Assembly: GCA_009760885.1 (NCBI GenBank)
Contig: CM019713.1
Span: forward strand, 5,152,996 to 5,216,995
Length of the DNA stretch: 64,000 nucleotides
Source: Achatina immaculata
Taxonomy: Eukaryota > Mollusca > Gastropoda > Stylommatophora > Achatinidae
Reading direction: 5' to 3'
Shown in pieces: positions 44,301 through 52,000 of this stretch. How positions within the stretch are numbered: position 1 is the stretch's first letter; the number at the start of each line of letters is the position of its first letter. The notes beneath the pieces were generated by a model. It was given only the letters and a program-made list of their open reading frames with translations. It had not been told where the DNA came from and ran no database searches. The translations under genes and the position numbers were made by a program.

Positions 44301-47300
44301 AGGGCACATGGGGCTTCCGCAAGGGTTTTCCACAAAATGGCTGCCCTTTGCCTTTTTTTTCTGCTCTTGCCCAGGTGAGCTCTCTATTGCTCAACATCCT
44401 CTCTGTTGTTCTTCTCCATGTCTCTTTTGGTCTACCCTTACTTCTTTTCCCCTGTGGTGTCCATCTTAGTGCTATTTTTGGTAGTGAGTTGTCAGTCATT
44501 CGGAGCACATGTCCCAACCATCACCAGCGTCTTTCCTCAATAATTGCTGTCAGTGGCTTCATCTGCATTTCTGCCAACAAGATGTTATTTCTTATGGTGT
44601 TTGGCCAAAATATTTTTCTAATTCTTCGTAAACATTTAGTCTGGAAAGAATTCAACTTGTTTTCTATGGTTTTGATGATTTTCCAGATATCCCTATCTCA
44701 TTCATTTCATTCATTTGCATGTCCCTTGCGGAACTTTGCCTCCCAAACAGCACTCCTGTAGGCCTCTCAGTTGTGAGCAAGATGGCCTATCTACGTCACC
44801 AAAAATTGAAATTTCTCGATCAACAACTTCATTTTTCTCGCTCGACATCACTCGTAACTAAGCACTCTTCCGCCATGATGAAAGAGGTCACTGGACATGC
44901 GCAAGTAAAACATGTACAATTAAGAAGTTACACCGTTTTTGTAGAAGCAAAACAGGTATAAAAAAATAGTCACACAGCACGGAACACGCATACCGGAAGT
45001 GACCAATTTTAGTCATGAGGCACAGGAAGACTTAAACGTCACATAGGACTCACATGGTAGTTTGCCAAGTTTTCCTGTTTTCTGTAAGCTTTTCAACCTC
45101 ATCAAGGGATTTTATGCCCACTAATTTGGCCTCTCTAAGTGGTTTATAGTATGGTTTAAAGTAGATTAAAGTATGGCTTGACTGTTGTAACATTTTTATG
45201 CTGATTTAAGTTGTTAGTTTTGAATGAATGTAAGAATGCAAGTTTACTTCATGTTATTGCATAAATCAAGAGTGTAGAGTGTATGGACATGAGATAAGTT
45301 TATTATTTATTTATGTAATCATTTAATTGTGTCTTCATTATTATTATGCTCATTAACAAATGCTGAATGACTGTGACTGAATGAAAGCTGTATGATGAAG
45401 GGCAGAAAGTTAGACGGGCCTGCGTGCCCAATTCTTAACCCTTTGAAAATAAAGTATGCTCATTCATTCGTTCGTTCGTTCTCTTAACATCCTCTTTAGA
45501 GTTTCATGTGGTTGACCTCTTTTTCTTTGGCCTGTTGTGTTCCACTTGATAGCTTGTTTTGGGATTCTCTGTTTCTTCTCATCACGTGACCAATATATGT
45601 CCATCTACTTTTTTTCTGATCACCCATGAGACTGGTTGTTTGCTCATCTGCCTTATCTCTGCATTGTTCTTGAATTCATTTCACTTTATACTGAGCATTT
45701 TCCTTAGGCATTTGTTTTCAAAAGAGTCTGATTTCTTGTCTGTTTCTTTAGTTCTTTTCCAGCTTTCGCATGCATAAATGAGGGTGGATGTTACATTTTA
45801 ATTGAATAATCTTAACTTGGTTTTTGTGCTTATAATTTTTGAGTGCCTTATGTTCTCAAGATTCTTGAAGGTCTATGCTGGTTTTACAAGTCTAATTCTA
45901 ACTTCTGTACTGGTGTCACCATCTTGGTCTATGTAGCTGCCGATGTATGCAAATTGGTGTACTTTTCGACAGCTGTTCCTTCTGTGAATATTTTTCGTTA
46001 TTGATTAATGGGAAGTTTCATTATTTTTGTTTTTTCCTTGTTAATTTCAAGTTCTATTTTGCTAGCCAGTGAAGACAGGGTATCTGTTTTTTCTTGCATT
46101 GAGTTCATATTGTCACTGGTAAGAGTTATGTCATATGCAAAATTAAGATCTTCTAGTTGGGTCCCAATACCCAATCAATTCCCAATTTTACCTGAGCAAC
46201 ATTTTTTCTGGTAAAAAAAAAACTATCAGAATGACTGACAACTCACTACCAAAAATAGCACTAAGATGGACACCACAGGGAACAGAAGTAAGGGTAGACC
46301 AAAAGAGACATGGAGAAGAACAACAGAAAGGATGTTGAGCAATAGAGGGCTCACCTGGGCAAGAGCAGAAAAAAAGGCGAAGGACAGGCATTTGTGGAAA
46401 ACCCTTGCGGAATCCCCATGTGCCCTGGGCAATTAAGGTTCAGAGAGAGAGAGAACATTTTTTCATTATGAAGTCTATGGCAATTCCAAAAAGCAAGGGA
46501 GATAATATACATCCTTGTACCACGCCTGTTTCAATCTGGAACCATTCGCTTATTCCTTTTTCTGTGTTGATTACACAAACATATCCATTGTAGAGATCCT
46601 TAATGATGTTGACAATTTTAAATGGTATTCTATATAGTCTTAAAATTCTCCACGATGAATCTCTGTGTATGCTATCAAATGCCTTTTTGAAAGTCTGAAG
46701 TTCAGGATTAATGGTTTTTGCTTTTCAATATGTTGTTCATGTATTATTCTTGGAGTAAAGATCTGGTTGAGGCAGCTTCTCCCTTTTCAATATCCTGCCT
46801 GTTCTTCTCTCATTGCAGTATCCACTATATCATTAATTCTATTTAGAATAACTTTGTAAAATACTTTTGACACAATTGATAGTAAGGTTACTTCTCTTCA
46901 ATTATTGCAGTTGCTAAGGTTGCCTTTTTTTTTTTTTTTAGTATTTTAACAATTATTCCTTTTTTTTTCCATTTTGAAGGGACCTTCTTTCCATACTTTA
47001 TTAAGCATTCTCTGTAGTTGGCTCATGTTGTCACTGTTAATAGCTTTTAACATTTCAGCAGTTATTTCATCTTCACCTGCAGCTTTGTTGTTAGCCATTA
47101 GATTTACTGCCGTTTCAATTTCATTCAATGTAATTTCATCGGGGGGTTGACATTTAGTTGTGGGGTTGGTAAGTCGGCTTCAAGGTTTGTCAATTCTTTT
47201 GGGTGTTGTAAATTAAGTATTTCTTGGAAGTGTTAGGTTTATCTTTGCTTTTGGTCTTTGCTTGATGTTAATAGGGTGCCAGTTTTGCTAAACATTGGTG

Positions 47301-49691
47301 TTTCTATGACAGCCATAAAATCCAGCTAATTGTATTATGAGGAAGCAGTAGGTATAGCAGTGTGTCTTAAGGAACAGAAGCTGATTGAGTTAGTGTTTGT
47401 GATATTTCCTGGTGATCTTATCTCTTCAGTGTCTCTATGAGAAGTCTGTTAGCTTCCCTTTTTTTTTTTTCATGATTAACAGGTGTTACCATTGGTAAAA
47501 TATGTTATATCATCCTTTCTTTTTCACATTGCACTTGTTAATATCACGTTCTAAATCTGATCCATAAATTCTTATTATTCCGTTTCTGGAATAAGATTTT
47601 TAAAAGGAAATGGATTTTGTAATTTCTCTCAGTGATCTTTGTTCTAAACTTTTCATTTATCTTTCGTTCATTAGGTCTTGTACTGAAAAGTATTGGATCA
47701 AACTCTTTTTCTTTTCTGTGCAGTTCTCGATGTTTCAGATCTTTTCTGTTGTCTTTTCTTTTTCATGTCACATTGTCAACTAGTTCAGATATTTTGTTGT
47801 TTTTTTTCTTTCATTCATTCTTTTTCTCTCATGTTTTTCAGTCAAGTTCTGTAAAAATCTGTCTAACCATAGCATGACCAGATAACAGTGATTTTTTTCT
47901 TTATATAAAAAAAAACAACTTTTTTTACCAAGTTCTCATAAAACCCTTTTTTTTATATTTTTCTGGCTGCTAAGAGCAAAATCACATTTCTGTTCATTTC
48001 ACTTTCTATTTCACATGTTACAAATATTTTTTAAAAATTATTATTGCATGGATAAAAAAGGGTAAAATTCCTGTTTCCCATTAAGGCATATTGGGGAAAA
48101 CAGTGGTAGGCCATATTTTCCATGACCTTCGGCATATGAAAGTGTGATGTGGTCAGTATCATGCCTGGCCGCTTTACCTTCCCAGATTTCTCTGGTACTC
48201 ATTATTAGAGGCTGGGTCAACCCATTAGAAAAATTTTCAGGCATATATAAAGCAGCTGCTCTGATTATATACATTACTTTTTTACTTTTATTACAGACCA
48301 CAAAGACAGAGGGTTACTAAAAAGCAAACCGCAGCAAAACCAACACTACCCAGAGTGTCTTCCGGAAATAAGGCAGAGAGGTACACGTTCAACTTGTGAA
48401 TAGTGTTACTGTGTATAGTGTGATAGAACATACTGTTCTTTACATTGTGGTATATTTTCGAGATCTGTTTACGGTTCTTATTCATAAATAAAGTTCAGAG
48501 TTAGCAGTGCTGCAAAGATTTACTTGAACTCTTTCGCTGCTATGGACATATTTGACGTTTTTCTGTATCACTGCTAAGGATGTCTTAACGTGTTCCAAGA
48601 TTTATGCACTTCTGGTGCTAATGACATGTTACCATGTTCTGTCTTTTGCTAGTTGCTGTTATAAACTACTATAATTGTTTAACAAATGGTGGAACCACAG
48701 TAGCTGTTTTTAGTTATATGTGGCCTAGTTTCAGCAAGTGGGACTTTTCAGCAGGTCAGCACCACTGTTTTTGCTTCATGAGAGAGGAGAGGTTATCAGT
48801 CCTGTACATGCGTTCATTGTATTCCAGTGTTGTTCTGATATTATGAGTTACACTGGTATTTTGTGGTCATGTAGCATTTAGTATATTATACCATGGCTAG
48901 AAAATGAATTTATATAGAAATTTGTAGAATTTCTTACAAAGGGCGATAGTGAAGACAAATCGAAATACATAGTTCTGACAGTAAGGTAAAATTCCCGTTT
49001 CCATGCCATTAAACCATATTGGGGATTGATTGATGTTGATTGATTGATTGATCTTTATTTCCAGAAGATTAAGAATTGGGCCTGCAGGCCAGTCTGACAT
49101 TCTGCCCTTTATCATACAGCTTTCACTCTGTTCCAGGCATTCTACAAATATGCTGTGCACATAACAAACATGATTGAAAAAATGTTTTTTGTTTTTTTTA
49201 AATGTAAAAATTGTTTCTTGAGGAAGTTTTAGTCATCAAGAAGATAAATAGTAATATGTGATGCAAATGGAGAAAAATAATCACAGAAAGTTACGGTAAG
49301 TCTTAGATTTGCAGATGACATAAAAAGTATCAGCACCAGAGGAATGCTCACAAGCGGAAGTATGTAGCACAGTGGGTCACGGCACAACGTTAATGAAGCA
49401 GTGAAAAGGTTAATGGTTCTAGTGTTCGTTATGAAAGTTCATTTTTATCAGGCCTTGTGAAACTTATATCATTATTTTTGTAATTTATTATAATGTAATT
49501 TTTTGGTAATTTATTGCTTTGCCACTGTTTATTAAACTTATTTCCTTTGGTTTCAGTTTGTCCCATATTTTGTCATTACTTTCAGGGCTGGTGACACTAG
49601 CAGAAGAGCTAGCCTGAGGAAGAGTGGCTCTGGGACATCAAATAAATCTTCTGATATCCTAGATCCTGATGACCTTATTGACAACTTCTGA
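29200..49691 (+). CDS. XRCC4: XRCC4 orthologue, DNA ligase IV scaffold for non-homologous end joining, gene span
   Basis: Ten exons: 29200-29350, 32688-32872, 34043-34207, 37039-37095, 39407-39482, 40003-40117, 42253-42289, 42802-42926, 48297-48380 and 49586-49691. The joined reading frame is 366 codons plus TGA, close to vertebrate XRCC4 (about 336). Residues 1-115 form the beta-sandwich head (ITFVEIGTHANRDG, FTLTVLDGENVWEG). Residues 130-210 form the coiled-coil stalk (ADNERLTLERQNALK, RLDKCVTAKEELEKDLYSK, FVLVLNSKKEHIQ), which in the family dimerises and binds ligase IV. Then comes a Lys/Ser/acidic tail ending SSDILDPDDLIDNF, matching the conserved SPEDLFDEI end. The nuclear protein stabilises ligase IV and pairs with XLF in double-strand break repair. 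Nine introns; intron 2 uses GC-AG. Confidence 0.92.
29553..30135 (-). mobile_element. Family C LINE 3' fragment in XRCC4 intron 1
   Basis: Minus strand reads QKFKYLGAVITSDGKCRTEI, RIGQAKTAFQRMKNIL and then the same C-terminal region as 27388-27830. The (ATG)n tail is at 29553-29563. The copy is antisense to XRCC4. Confidence 0.8.
30140..31360. other. XRCC4 intron 1, nothing recognised
   Basis: AT-rich sequence with a direct repeat of GTTTTAGAATGTAATATC near 31260-31290. No element or exon supported. Confidence 0.45.
31365..31437 (+). mobile_element. Short family A LINE 3' end
   Basis: GAGAGGCCTCCAAGAGCATTG...GTTCCAAAAGGGACATGCTAATGAATGA matches the last 70 bp of the family with small deletions. 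Confidence 0.65.
31775..32386 (+). mobile_element. RNase H LINE, 5'-truncated, with 17-bp target duplication
   Basis: Flanked by AATGAGTTTAACAGGAA at 31758-31774 and 32387-32403. Contains the end of RNase H (VALQWVPSHCGIAGNEIADSL) and a C-terminal zinc-finger-like region (CGSG...LLQDCPNHADLRR), with broken frames, and a tail of GAAGTA repeats. It lies in XRCC4 intron 1. Confidence 0.9.
32437..32648 (+). mobile_element. Family D LINE 3' end with (AG)n tail
   Basis: Ends GCACTTAAGGTTTAGAGAGA with AG repeats to 32648, as at 43243-43522 and 46209-46452. The tail stops 40 bp before XRCC4 exon 2. Confidence 0.75.
32688..32872 (+). CDS. XRCC4: XRCC4 exon 2, followed by a GC donor
   Basis: Acceptor ATTGCAG|TA, phase 1 in. 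Encodes SEDDLDQHCTDLKMDFDTYV...LSWKKLPTQDIK. The frame reaches a stop 45 bp after the exon end with no GT donor between; AAG|GCAAGA fits the GC donor consensus and joins in phase 0 to exon 3 (YHLGSANL), as expected for the head domain. Confidence 0.87.
32873..34042. other. XRCC4 intron 2 (GC-AG), no element recognised
   Basis: Starts GCAAGATTATGG and ends TTTAAAATTGCAG. Short ATC runs at 32898 and 34003, otherwise unique-looking AT-rich sequence. Confidence 0.6.
34043..34207 (+). CDS. XRCC4: XRCC4 exon 3
   Basis: Acceptor ATTGCAG|TAT and donor AAG|GTTCTT, 55 codons, phase 0 on both sides. It runs from the last head-domain strand (YHLGSANLRKSPKPAAK) into the start of the coiled coil (AQLQSLAADNERLTLERQ). 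Confidence 0.9.
34405..34825. repeat. 31/62-bp tandem repeat in XRCC4 intron 3
   Basis: Alternating units of about 31 bp: TAGGCTGTCATGGAGTAAA-ATATTTCATGAA and TAGGCTGTCATGTGGCAGA-TTAGTTTATTAA, giving a 62-bp higher-order repeat over about 400 bp. Confidence 0.88.
34830..35510. other. XRCC4 intron 3, nothing recognised
   Basis: A-rich sequence with AGCAGCAA-like runs at 34960-35050. No exon or element supported. Confidence 0.4.
35515..36945 (+). pseudogene. Family B LINE, reverse transcriptase and 3' end
   Basis: 5'-truncated LINE in XRCC4 intron 3, same strand as the gene. Broken frames show IVKIPKNA, KAFDSIHRDSLW, ETGVKQGCILSPLLF and the YADD-equivalent LDFADNITLIS. From 36176 one open frame reads LASKIGLEINKDKTKIMK, QFAYLGSYIDQDGDTRKE, IYACESWKTTKEIDKK and RKILGIKW. 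Then come GQRKKRG-type residues and the 3' end GTGACGTTTAACGGCAC...GGATATAAGATATAAG. Confidence 0.85.
37039..37095 (+). CDS. XRCC4: XRCC4 exon 4
   Basis: A 57-bp exon with acceptor TTTTTCAG|AGG and donor AAG|GTAATA, phase 0. RLDKCVTAKEELEKDLYSK matches RFEKCVSAKEALETDLYKR of human XRCC4, the ligase IV-binding stalk. Confidence 0.92.
37121..37142. repeat. (CT)n microsatellite
   Basis: TATATATATATC then CT repeats just downstream of XRCC4 exon 4, followed by a G-rich and T-rich tract. Confidence 0.9.
37290..37558. repeat. About 42-46-bp tandem repeat in XRCC4 intron 4
   Basis: About six units containing AAATATTCTAAAGTAAACCT and AGTGCTTATGTTTTAT; units differ by presence of a second TTTTA. Confidence 0.87.
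37770..38000 (+). mobile_element. Family B LINE 3' fragment
   Basis: GAGAAGAAACAACCAGAGAAT...GAAACTCTAAAGAGGACATT...CTTGATGAGGTTGG...GGAAGGATGTAAGATTGATG. Diverged and 5'-truncated. Confidence 0.8.
38026..38375 (-). mobile_element. Family A LINE 3' fragment with 11-bp target duplication
   Basis: Reverse of the family 3' end with (ATTC/GTTC)n tail, flanked by TGATATGAAGT at 38015-38025 and 38376-38386. Most of the C-terminal frame is open ([20 protein letters not shown]). Confidence 0.92.
38395..38605 (-). repeat. tRNA-derived SINE, type 1
   Basis: Body and tail match 42945-43195 (CATATTTTCCTTGACC, CACCTGGCTGCCTTTCC-like, CCCATTTCTACATCTGGGTG). The tRNA head is cut off at about 38605. Confidence 0.75.
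38698..39378 (+). mobile_element. TTAA-type MITE, copy F2
   Basis: 681 bp between TTAA at 38694-38697 and 39379-39382. Ends CTCTTCCTGTGCCT and, reversed, CTCTTTCCGTGCCT, making 14-bp terminal inverted repeats with two differences. It is in XRCC4 intron 4, 28 bp before exon 5. Confidence 0.88.
39407..39482 (+). CDS. XRCC4: XRCC4 exon 5
   Basis: Acceptor TTCTATAG|TTT and donor GATG|GTGAGC, phase 0 in, 1 out. FVLVLNSKKEHIQNLLQQIS continues the coiled coil (human FILVLNEKKTKI). A MITE ends only 28 bp before this exon. Confidence 0.92.
39483..40002. other. XRCC4 intron 5, nothing recognised
   Basis: AT-rich intron of 520 bp with ordinary GTGAGC...AAATCAG ends. Confidence 0.6.
40003..40117 (+). 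CDS. XRCC4: XRCC4 exon 6
   Basis: Acceptor AAAATCAG|AG and donor GACAG|GTAAAG, phase 1 in, 2 out. Ser/Lys-rich linker (EAANSPVPSTSKKDSSSVIS). An earlier GT at AATG|GTATGG is possible, but only the later donor keeps exon 7 in the acidic frame. Confidence 0.8.
40495..40665 (-). repeat. tRNA-derived SINE, type 1, partial
   Basis: CCATCTCCAGAGGGAGTCAGG, TACCCATTTCTACACCTGAG and a GGACAGATTCAGAACACTGACCTT-like B-box region match the SINE at 42945-43195. Confidence 0.65.
40657..40856. repeat. 49-bp tandem repeat in XRCC4 intron 6
   Basis: Four units of GCCATGTGAAGTGGATGCAC-TTACCTCTTCTGCATATG-ATACATATAAT. The first unit overlaps the end of the SINE, so the array may have grown from it. Confidence 0.88.
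41524..42126 (-). mobile_element. Penelope-like element 3' fragment with 9-bp target duplication
   Basis: Flanked by GTAGAGAGG at 41515-41523 and 42127-42135. Minus strand reads the protein end (KAFEQHLIFQAGCLHPPGIN then NKFSFL and a stop), typical of the end of the Penelope-like GIY-YIG region, then a 3' part with GAAAAAGGCTCACGCCAAAA. It lacks the 31-bp repeat tail and the exon capture seen at 12643-14054. Confidence 0.82.
42253..42289 (+). CDS. XRCC4: XRCC4 exon 7
   Basis: A 37-bp micro-exon, acceptor TTTGCAG|T and donor GAT|GTAAGT, phase 2 in, 0 out: GSDGYDVDTDED, an acidic stretch resembling the VYDESTDEE region of human XRCC4. Confidence 0.82.
42802..42926 (+). CDS. XRCC4: XRCC4 exon 8
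   Basis: Acceptor TCAATAG|AGT and donor CGAAG|GTAAAG, phase 0 in, 2 out. It has a basic then acidic tail (SSPVKKQQKVAPPR, LSEDEEDQESK). The SSPVKK part could be a CK2 or kinase site; that is inference. Confidence 0.83.
42945..43195 (-). repeat. tRNA-derived SINE, type 1, best copy
   Basis: Read on the minus strand: TAGCAAAGTGGTTAGTGCAC (A box) and GGGGGTTCGAATCCACC (B box) about 25 bp apart, then body ATGGGTACCCGACTTC... and a 3' part with AAAATATGGGGACTAACACC. In XRCC4 intron 8, just after exon 8. Confidence 0.85.
43243..43522 (+). mobile_element. Family D LINE 3' end with (AG)n tail
   Basis: Open frame ending MTDNSLPKIALRWTPQ, SKGRPKETWRRTTERM and TWARAEKKAKDR, then GCACTTAAGGTTCAGAGAGA. 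It is a LINE polyprotein C-terminus. Confidence 0.82.
43530..44155. other. XRCC4 intron 8, nothing recognised
   Basis: A- and T-rich sequence between a family D fragment and the nested family B block; no exon seen. Confidence 0.4.
44296..44697 (-). mobile_element. Family D LINE 3' fragment inside MITE F4
   Basis: Minus strand reads MGHVLRMTDNSLPKIALRWT, GRPKETWRRTTERMLSNREL and, upstream, a frame with ENKLNSFQTKCLRRIRKI. No (AG)n tail remains. Confidence 0.8.
44697..44788 (-). mobile_element. Family A LINE 3' end inside MITE F4
   Basis: (ATTC)n then CATTTGCATGTCCCTTGCGG...GTTGTGAGCAAGATGG. Only 90 bp; possible 7-bp duplication CCTATCT on both sides. Confidence 0.75.
45142..45478 (+). mobile_element. 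Non-coding retroposon with polyA signal and ATTC/GTTC tail
   Basis: Ends GCCCAATTCTTAACCC...AAATAAAGTATGCT then (CATTCATTCG)-type repeats. A related copy is inverted at 49015-49170. It splits the family B LINE at CTCTCTTAA. Borders are approximate. Confidence 0.6.
46209..46452 (+). mobile_element. Family D LINE 3' end nested in family B LINE
   Basis: Flanked by AACATTTTTTC on both sides (about 46198-46208 and 46453-46463), the reverse of GAAAAAA-TGTTG in the host LINE. Has the C-terminal frame (MTDNSLPKIALRWTPQGT) and an (AG)n tail. Confidence 0.82.
47160..48050. other. XRCC4 intron 8, mostly unassigned
   Basis: T-rich. The plus-strand frames are low complexity. The stretch 47160-47280 may be a further upstream part of the family B LINE (minus strand), but no motif is clear. 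Confidence 0.4.
48055..48245 (-). repeat. SINE body, type 1 relative
   Basis: GGCATATTGGGGAAAACAGTG, CGGCATATGAAAGTGTGATG and CCCAGATTTCTCTGGTA match 21640-21830. It lies just upstream of XRCC4 exon 9 (48297). Confidence 0.65.
48297..48380 (+). CDS. XRCC4: XRCC4 exon 9
   Basis: Acceptor ATTACAG|A and donor GAGAG|GTACAC, phase 2 in, 2 out. Basic stretch PQRQRVTKKQTAAKPTLPR, a likely nuclear localisation region. Confidence 0.82.
48528..49409. mobile_element. Possible second TTAA-type element in XRCC4 intron 9
   Basis: Starts CTCTTTCGCTGC after TTGA and ends, reversed, CCTTTTCACTGC before TTAA at 49410-49413. The ends only partly match one another, so this is tentative. A retroposon (49015-49170) sits inside. 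Confidence 0.35.
49015..49170 (-). mobile_element. Retroposon copy with (ATCA)n tail
   Basis: Minus strand reads GCTGTATGATAAAGGGCAG...GGCCTGCAGGCCCAATTC...AAATAAAGATCAATCAATCA. Same family as 45142-45478. Confidence 0.65.
49586..49691 (+). CDS. XRCC4: XRCC4 exon 10, C-terminus and stop
   Basis: Acceptor TTTCAG|G, phase 2 in. AGDTSRRASLRKSGSG then SSDILDPDDLIDNF and TGA. The acidic D-P-D-D-L-I-D end is the conserved C-terminal motif of the family. Confidence 0.9.
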
Positions 49692-50189
49692 TTGGTTGTA
49701 TTGTTAAAAGTAGTCTTATGTTTTGTAGATGAAAGTTTGCACGTGGAAAATATCAACAGCTTGTGAGTTTCTGGTGCTACAAGTATGCATCGAAGTGAAA
49801 ATCACTGGTAGTTTTTTGTTTAGGCTAGCTCAAGTTGGACACCTCCTGGAGTGTATGTTCTGAAGCCAGGGACTCCATTTATGCATGGACATTGTCCATG
49901 TTCACAACAAGAACTGGCTGGGTTCTAAACTGAGGAAAATACCTTGTACAGGGTGACACACACAAAAAAAATATGCCTGCCTTTTTCTGTCTCTCCCTTC
50001 ACCTGCCTGTACGCACCGAGTAAAATATCACCTTGGAGGCAGGCGGCTTTTTCATGTGGCACCCTGTAGAACTTGAAATTGTAGTACTGTGGTGACTGAA
50101 TCAGGGAATTAACTTTGTGGGCTGTAAATTATTTTACTTAAGATATTTGTTTATTAAGATCCTTATGAGATGTATGCAAATTACATGCA

Positions 50190-50250
50190 AATAAATCATG
50201 AAGAGAAAGACATTAGTGAGAAGGACATGATAAAAGGAAATCCAAATAAA
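50190..50250 (+). promoter_or_regulatory. Candidate XRCC4 polyadenylation signals
   Basis: AATAAA occurs at 50190-50195 and 50245-50250, about 500 bp after the stop codon; a third possible signal, ATTAAA, is at 50675. Which one is used cannot be told from sequence. Confidence 0.4.
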
Positions 50251-50869
50251 ACAAATGTAGGAATTTTTGATTATGCTTCAATAGCATATTCTTCTACACT
50301 CATAAATGCTTTGTGGGGCGGTGGGGGGTACCAGCGCTGAAATGTTATAGTATTAGAGAATATTAGTCTGAGTGTTGGAATCCAACAGTTGGTTGTCTGA
50401 TATTTTACACTGCTGCATGGTCTAGATTCTACATCTGATTGGACCAAAGTAATTTTGTCTGGAGGACAGCTGAGACAGATGCATAATAGATGTTTTTTTT
50501 TTTTTTTAGATTGAAAGGGCTTAAGAATGTATGTATTCTTGCTAAAGATTTGTTGTCTTCAGTTTAATAGACCGTGTGAAAACTGCAGTGCTCGAATAAG
50601 AAGCAAGTGCCATGAATTCCAGTTTTTGGATAATTTTTATTCTGAAAAATGTTATTGTGTACATGCATATTTCAATTAAAAAAAAAACAAACTATCAAAA
50701 ATGGCTTCTACTTCCCCTCAGTGCTTGATTGTGTATTTTATAGAGGTAATCTTTTTGTATAATTAATTTCTATCTCTCATCCTTTATGAGAGACTGCCAT
50801 CCCATATTCATTTGGACAGTTTGACACAATAGTGTCAATTTTTATATAAACTGTAACTGATTGTAAGCT

Positions 50870-51075
50870 GTGAAGTGGAACACAACAGGCTGAAGAAAAA
50901 GAGGTTGACCATGTGAAACCCGAAAGAGGACATTGTCAAGAGAGGCCAAATTAGTAGGCATAAAATCCCTTGATGAGGCTGAAAAGCTCACGGAAAACAG
51001 GAAAACTTAGCAAACTACCATGTGAGCTCTATGTGACGTTTAACGGCACAGGAAGGATGTAGGATGTAGCCAACT
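50870..51075 (+). mobile_element. Family B LINE 3' fragment
   Basis: AAGTGGAACACAACAGGCTG...CCTTGATGAGGCTGAAAAG...GTGACGTTTAACGGCAC...GGAAGGATGTAGGATGTAG. It follows the XRCC4 3' region. Confidence 0.82.
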
Positions 51076-51564
51076 GTGCCAAATAGAAAGGTATTCCTAA
51101 TATACAGTTTAACTTAAATTCGCTCATTCATTACTGGTTATGCCAAAAGGCATTGGGGTTCATGCTTTTTTCCCATTTTATGCACTCCTTGGTACTTATA
51201 ATCACATCAAATACCTTCCTTTTCCTGTACTATATGATCTGCTTGTCCAGATAATTTGGTCTCTGCTCTTTTCTTTTCTCATTGAGTTTTTCAGTAGTTT
51301 CAGTTCTTTTCATGACAAGTCCAAAACCACAGCTCTGTTGCTTCAAAATTGTGTGATCAGTTTGTTTTTGAAGATTTAGATAGCTTGAATATTTTCTCTC
51401 TTTATAAATGAAATATTTGTATTGCCACTGGCAACCTGTTTATTTTGTTATCTTTAAAACTCATGAGACAGATGAGAAAAAAACATGAAATCAGTGTAAC
51501 AAAAAAACTTACAATTAGTCATGTGTACAAGTTTGTCCTTGACACATGTACAATGTGATATGGT

Positions 51565-51925
51565 TGTGGATGAGTGTACATGTGATGACTCAACATACAA
51601 CAACATCTAAACACATCATGCTGAGTATGACTGAGACTCAGAAATATAACATTGAAGAACAGGAACAAGCACAAGTCCAACTCCAAAATCTCATATCTAC
51701 ACTCCATGTTTAATAACTTTTTCAGCACTCATGTAGGCAGATGAAGATCTCACATACTTCCATATATTCATCCTCTAGCTTTCACACACATGTTCTTCTC
51801 AAACTTCATGCCAAAAAAACTCCTCTCATAACAACATGGTCACATGACCAACATTCACATCATCACATGCTTAAAAATGTGTGGAGCCTAACAGCTATGA
51901 CATACTCAGGAACTCATATACTGCT
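51565..51925. repeat. Dispersed repeat of unknown family, copy 1
   Basis: Shares with 54165-54560 the blocks GATGAGTGTA, CTCAACATACAACAACAT, GCACAAGTCCAACT, CTCCATGTTTAAT, AGCACTCATGTAG and CATATACTGCTA in the same order and strand. No end signals recognised. Confidence 0.65.
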
Positions 51926-52000
51926 ATACATTTTCACATGCCTAAAAGCAGAAAGCTTTACTAACTTCTTATGAACTGGTACTTTCTTGATGTCATATTA

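Larger units (their letters stand above)
44194..45031 (-). mobile_element. TTAA-type MITE, copy F4, with internal insertions
   Basis: TTAA at 44190-44193 and 45032-45035. Ends CTCTTTCTGTGTC and, reversed, GTCTTCCTGTGCC. MITE sequence is at 44194-44295 and 44789-45031. The host site without insert is the family B 3' end motif GACGTTTAACGGCAC. Confidence 0.85.
44160..47155 (-). mobile_element. Family B LINE hosting four nested insertions
   Basis: Minus-strand LINE in XRCC4 intron 8. Reverse-transcriptase fingers at 47128-46946 (AVNLMANNKAAGEDEITAEM), middle part 46940-46460 and 46200-45480, 3' end 45140-45036 and 44189-44160 (GATGTAAGAT). It is interrupted by a TTAA MITE (44194-45031), an (ATTC)n-tailed retroposon (about 45142-45478) and a family D LINE (46209-46452); the MITE is itself interrupted by family D and family A fragments. 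Confidence 0.83.
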
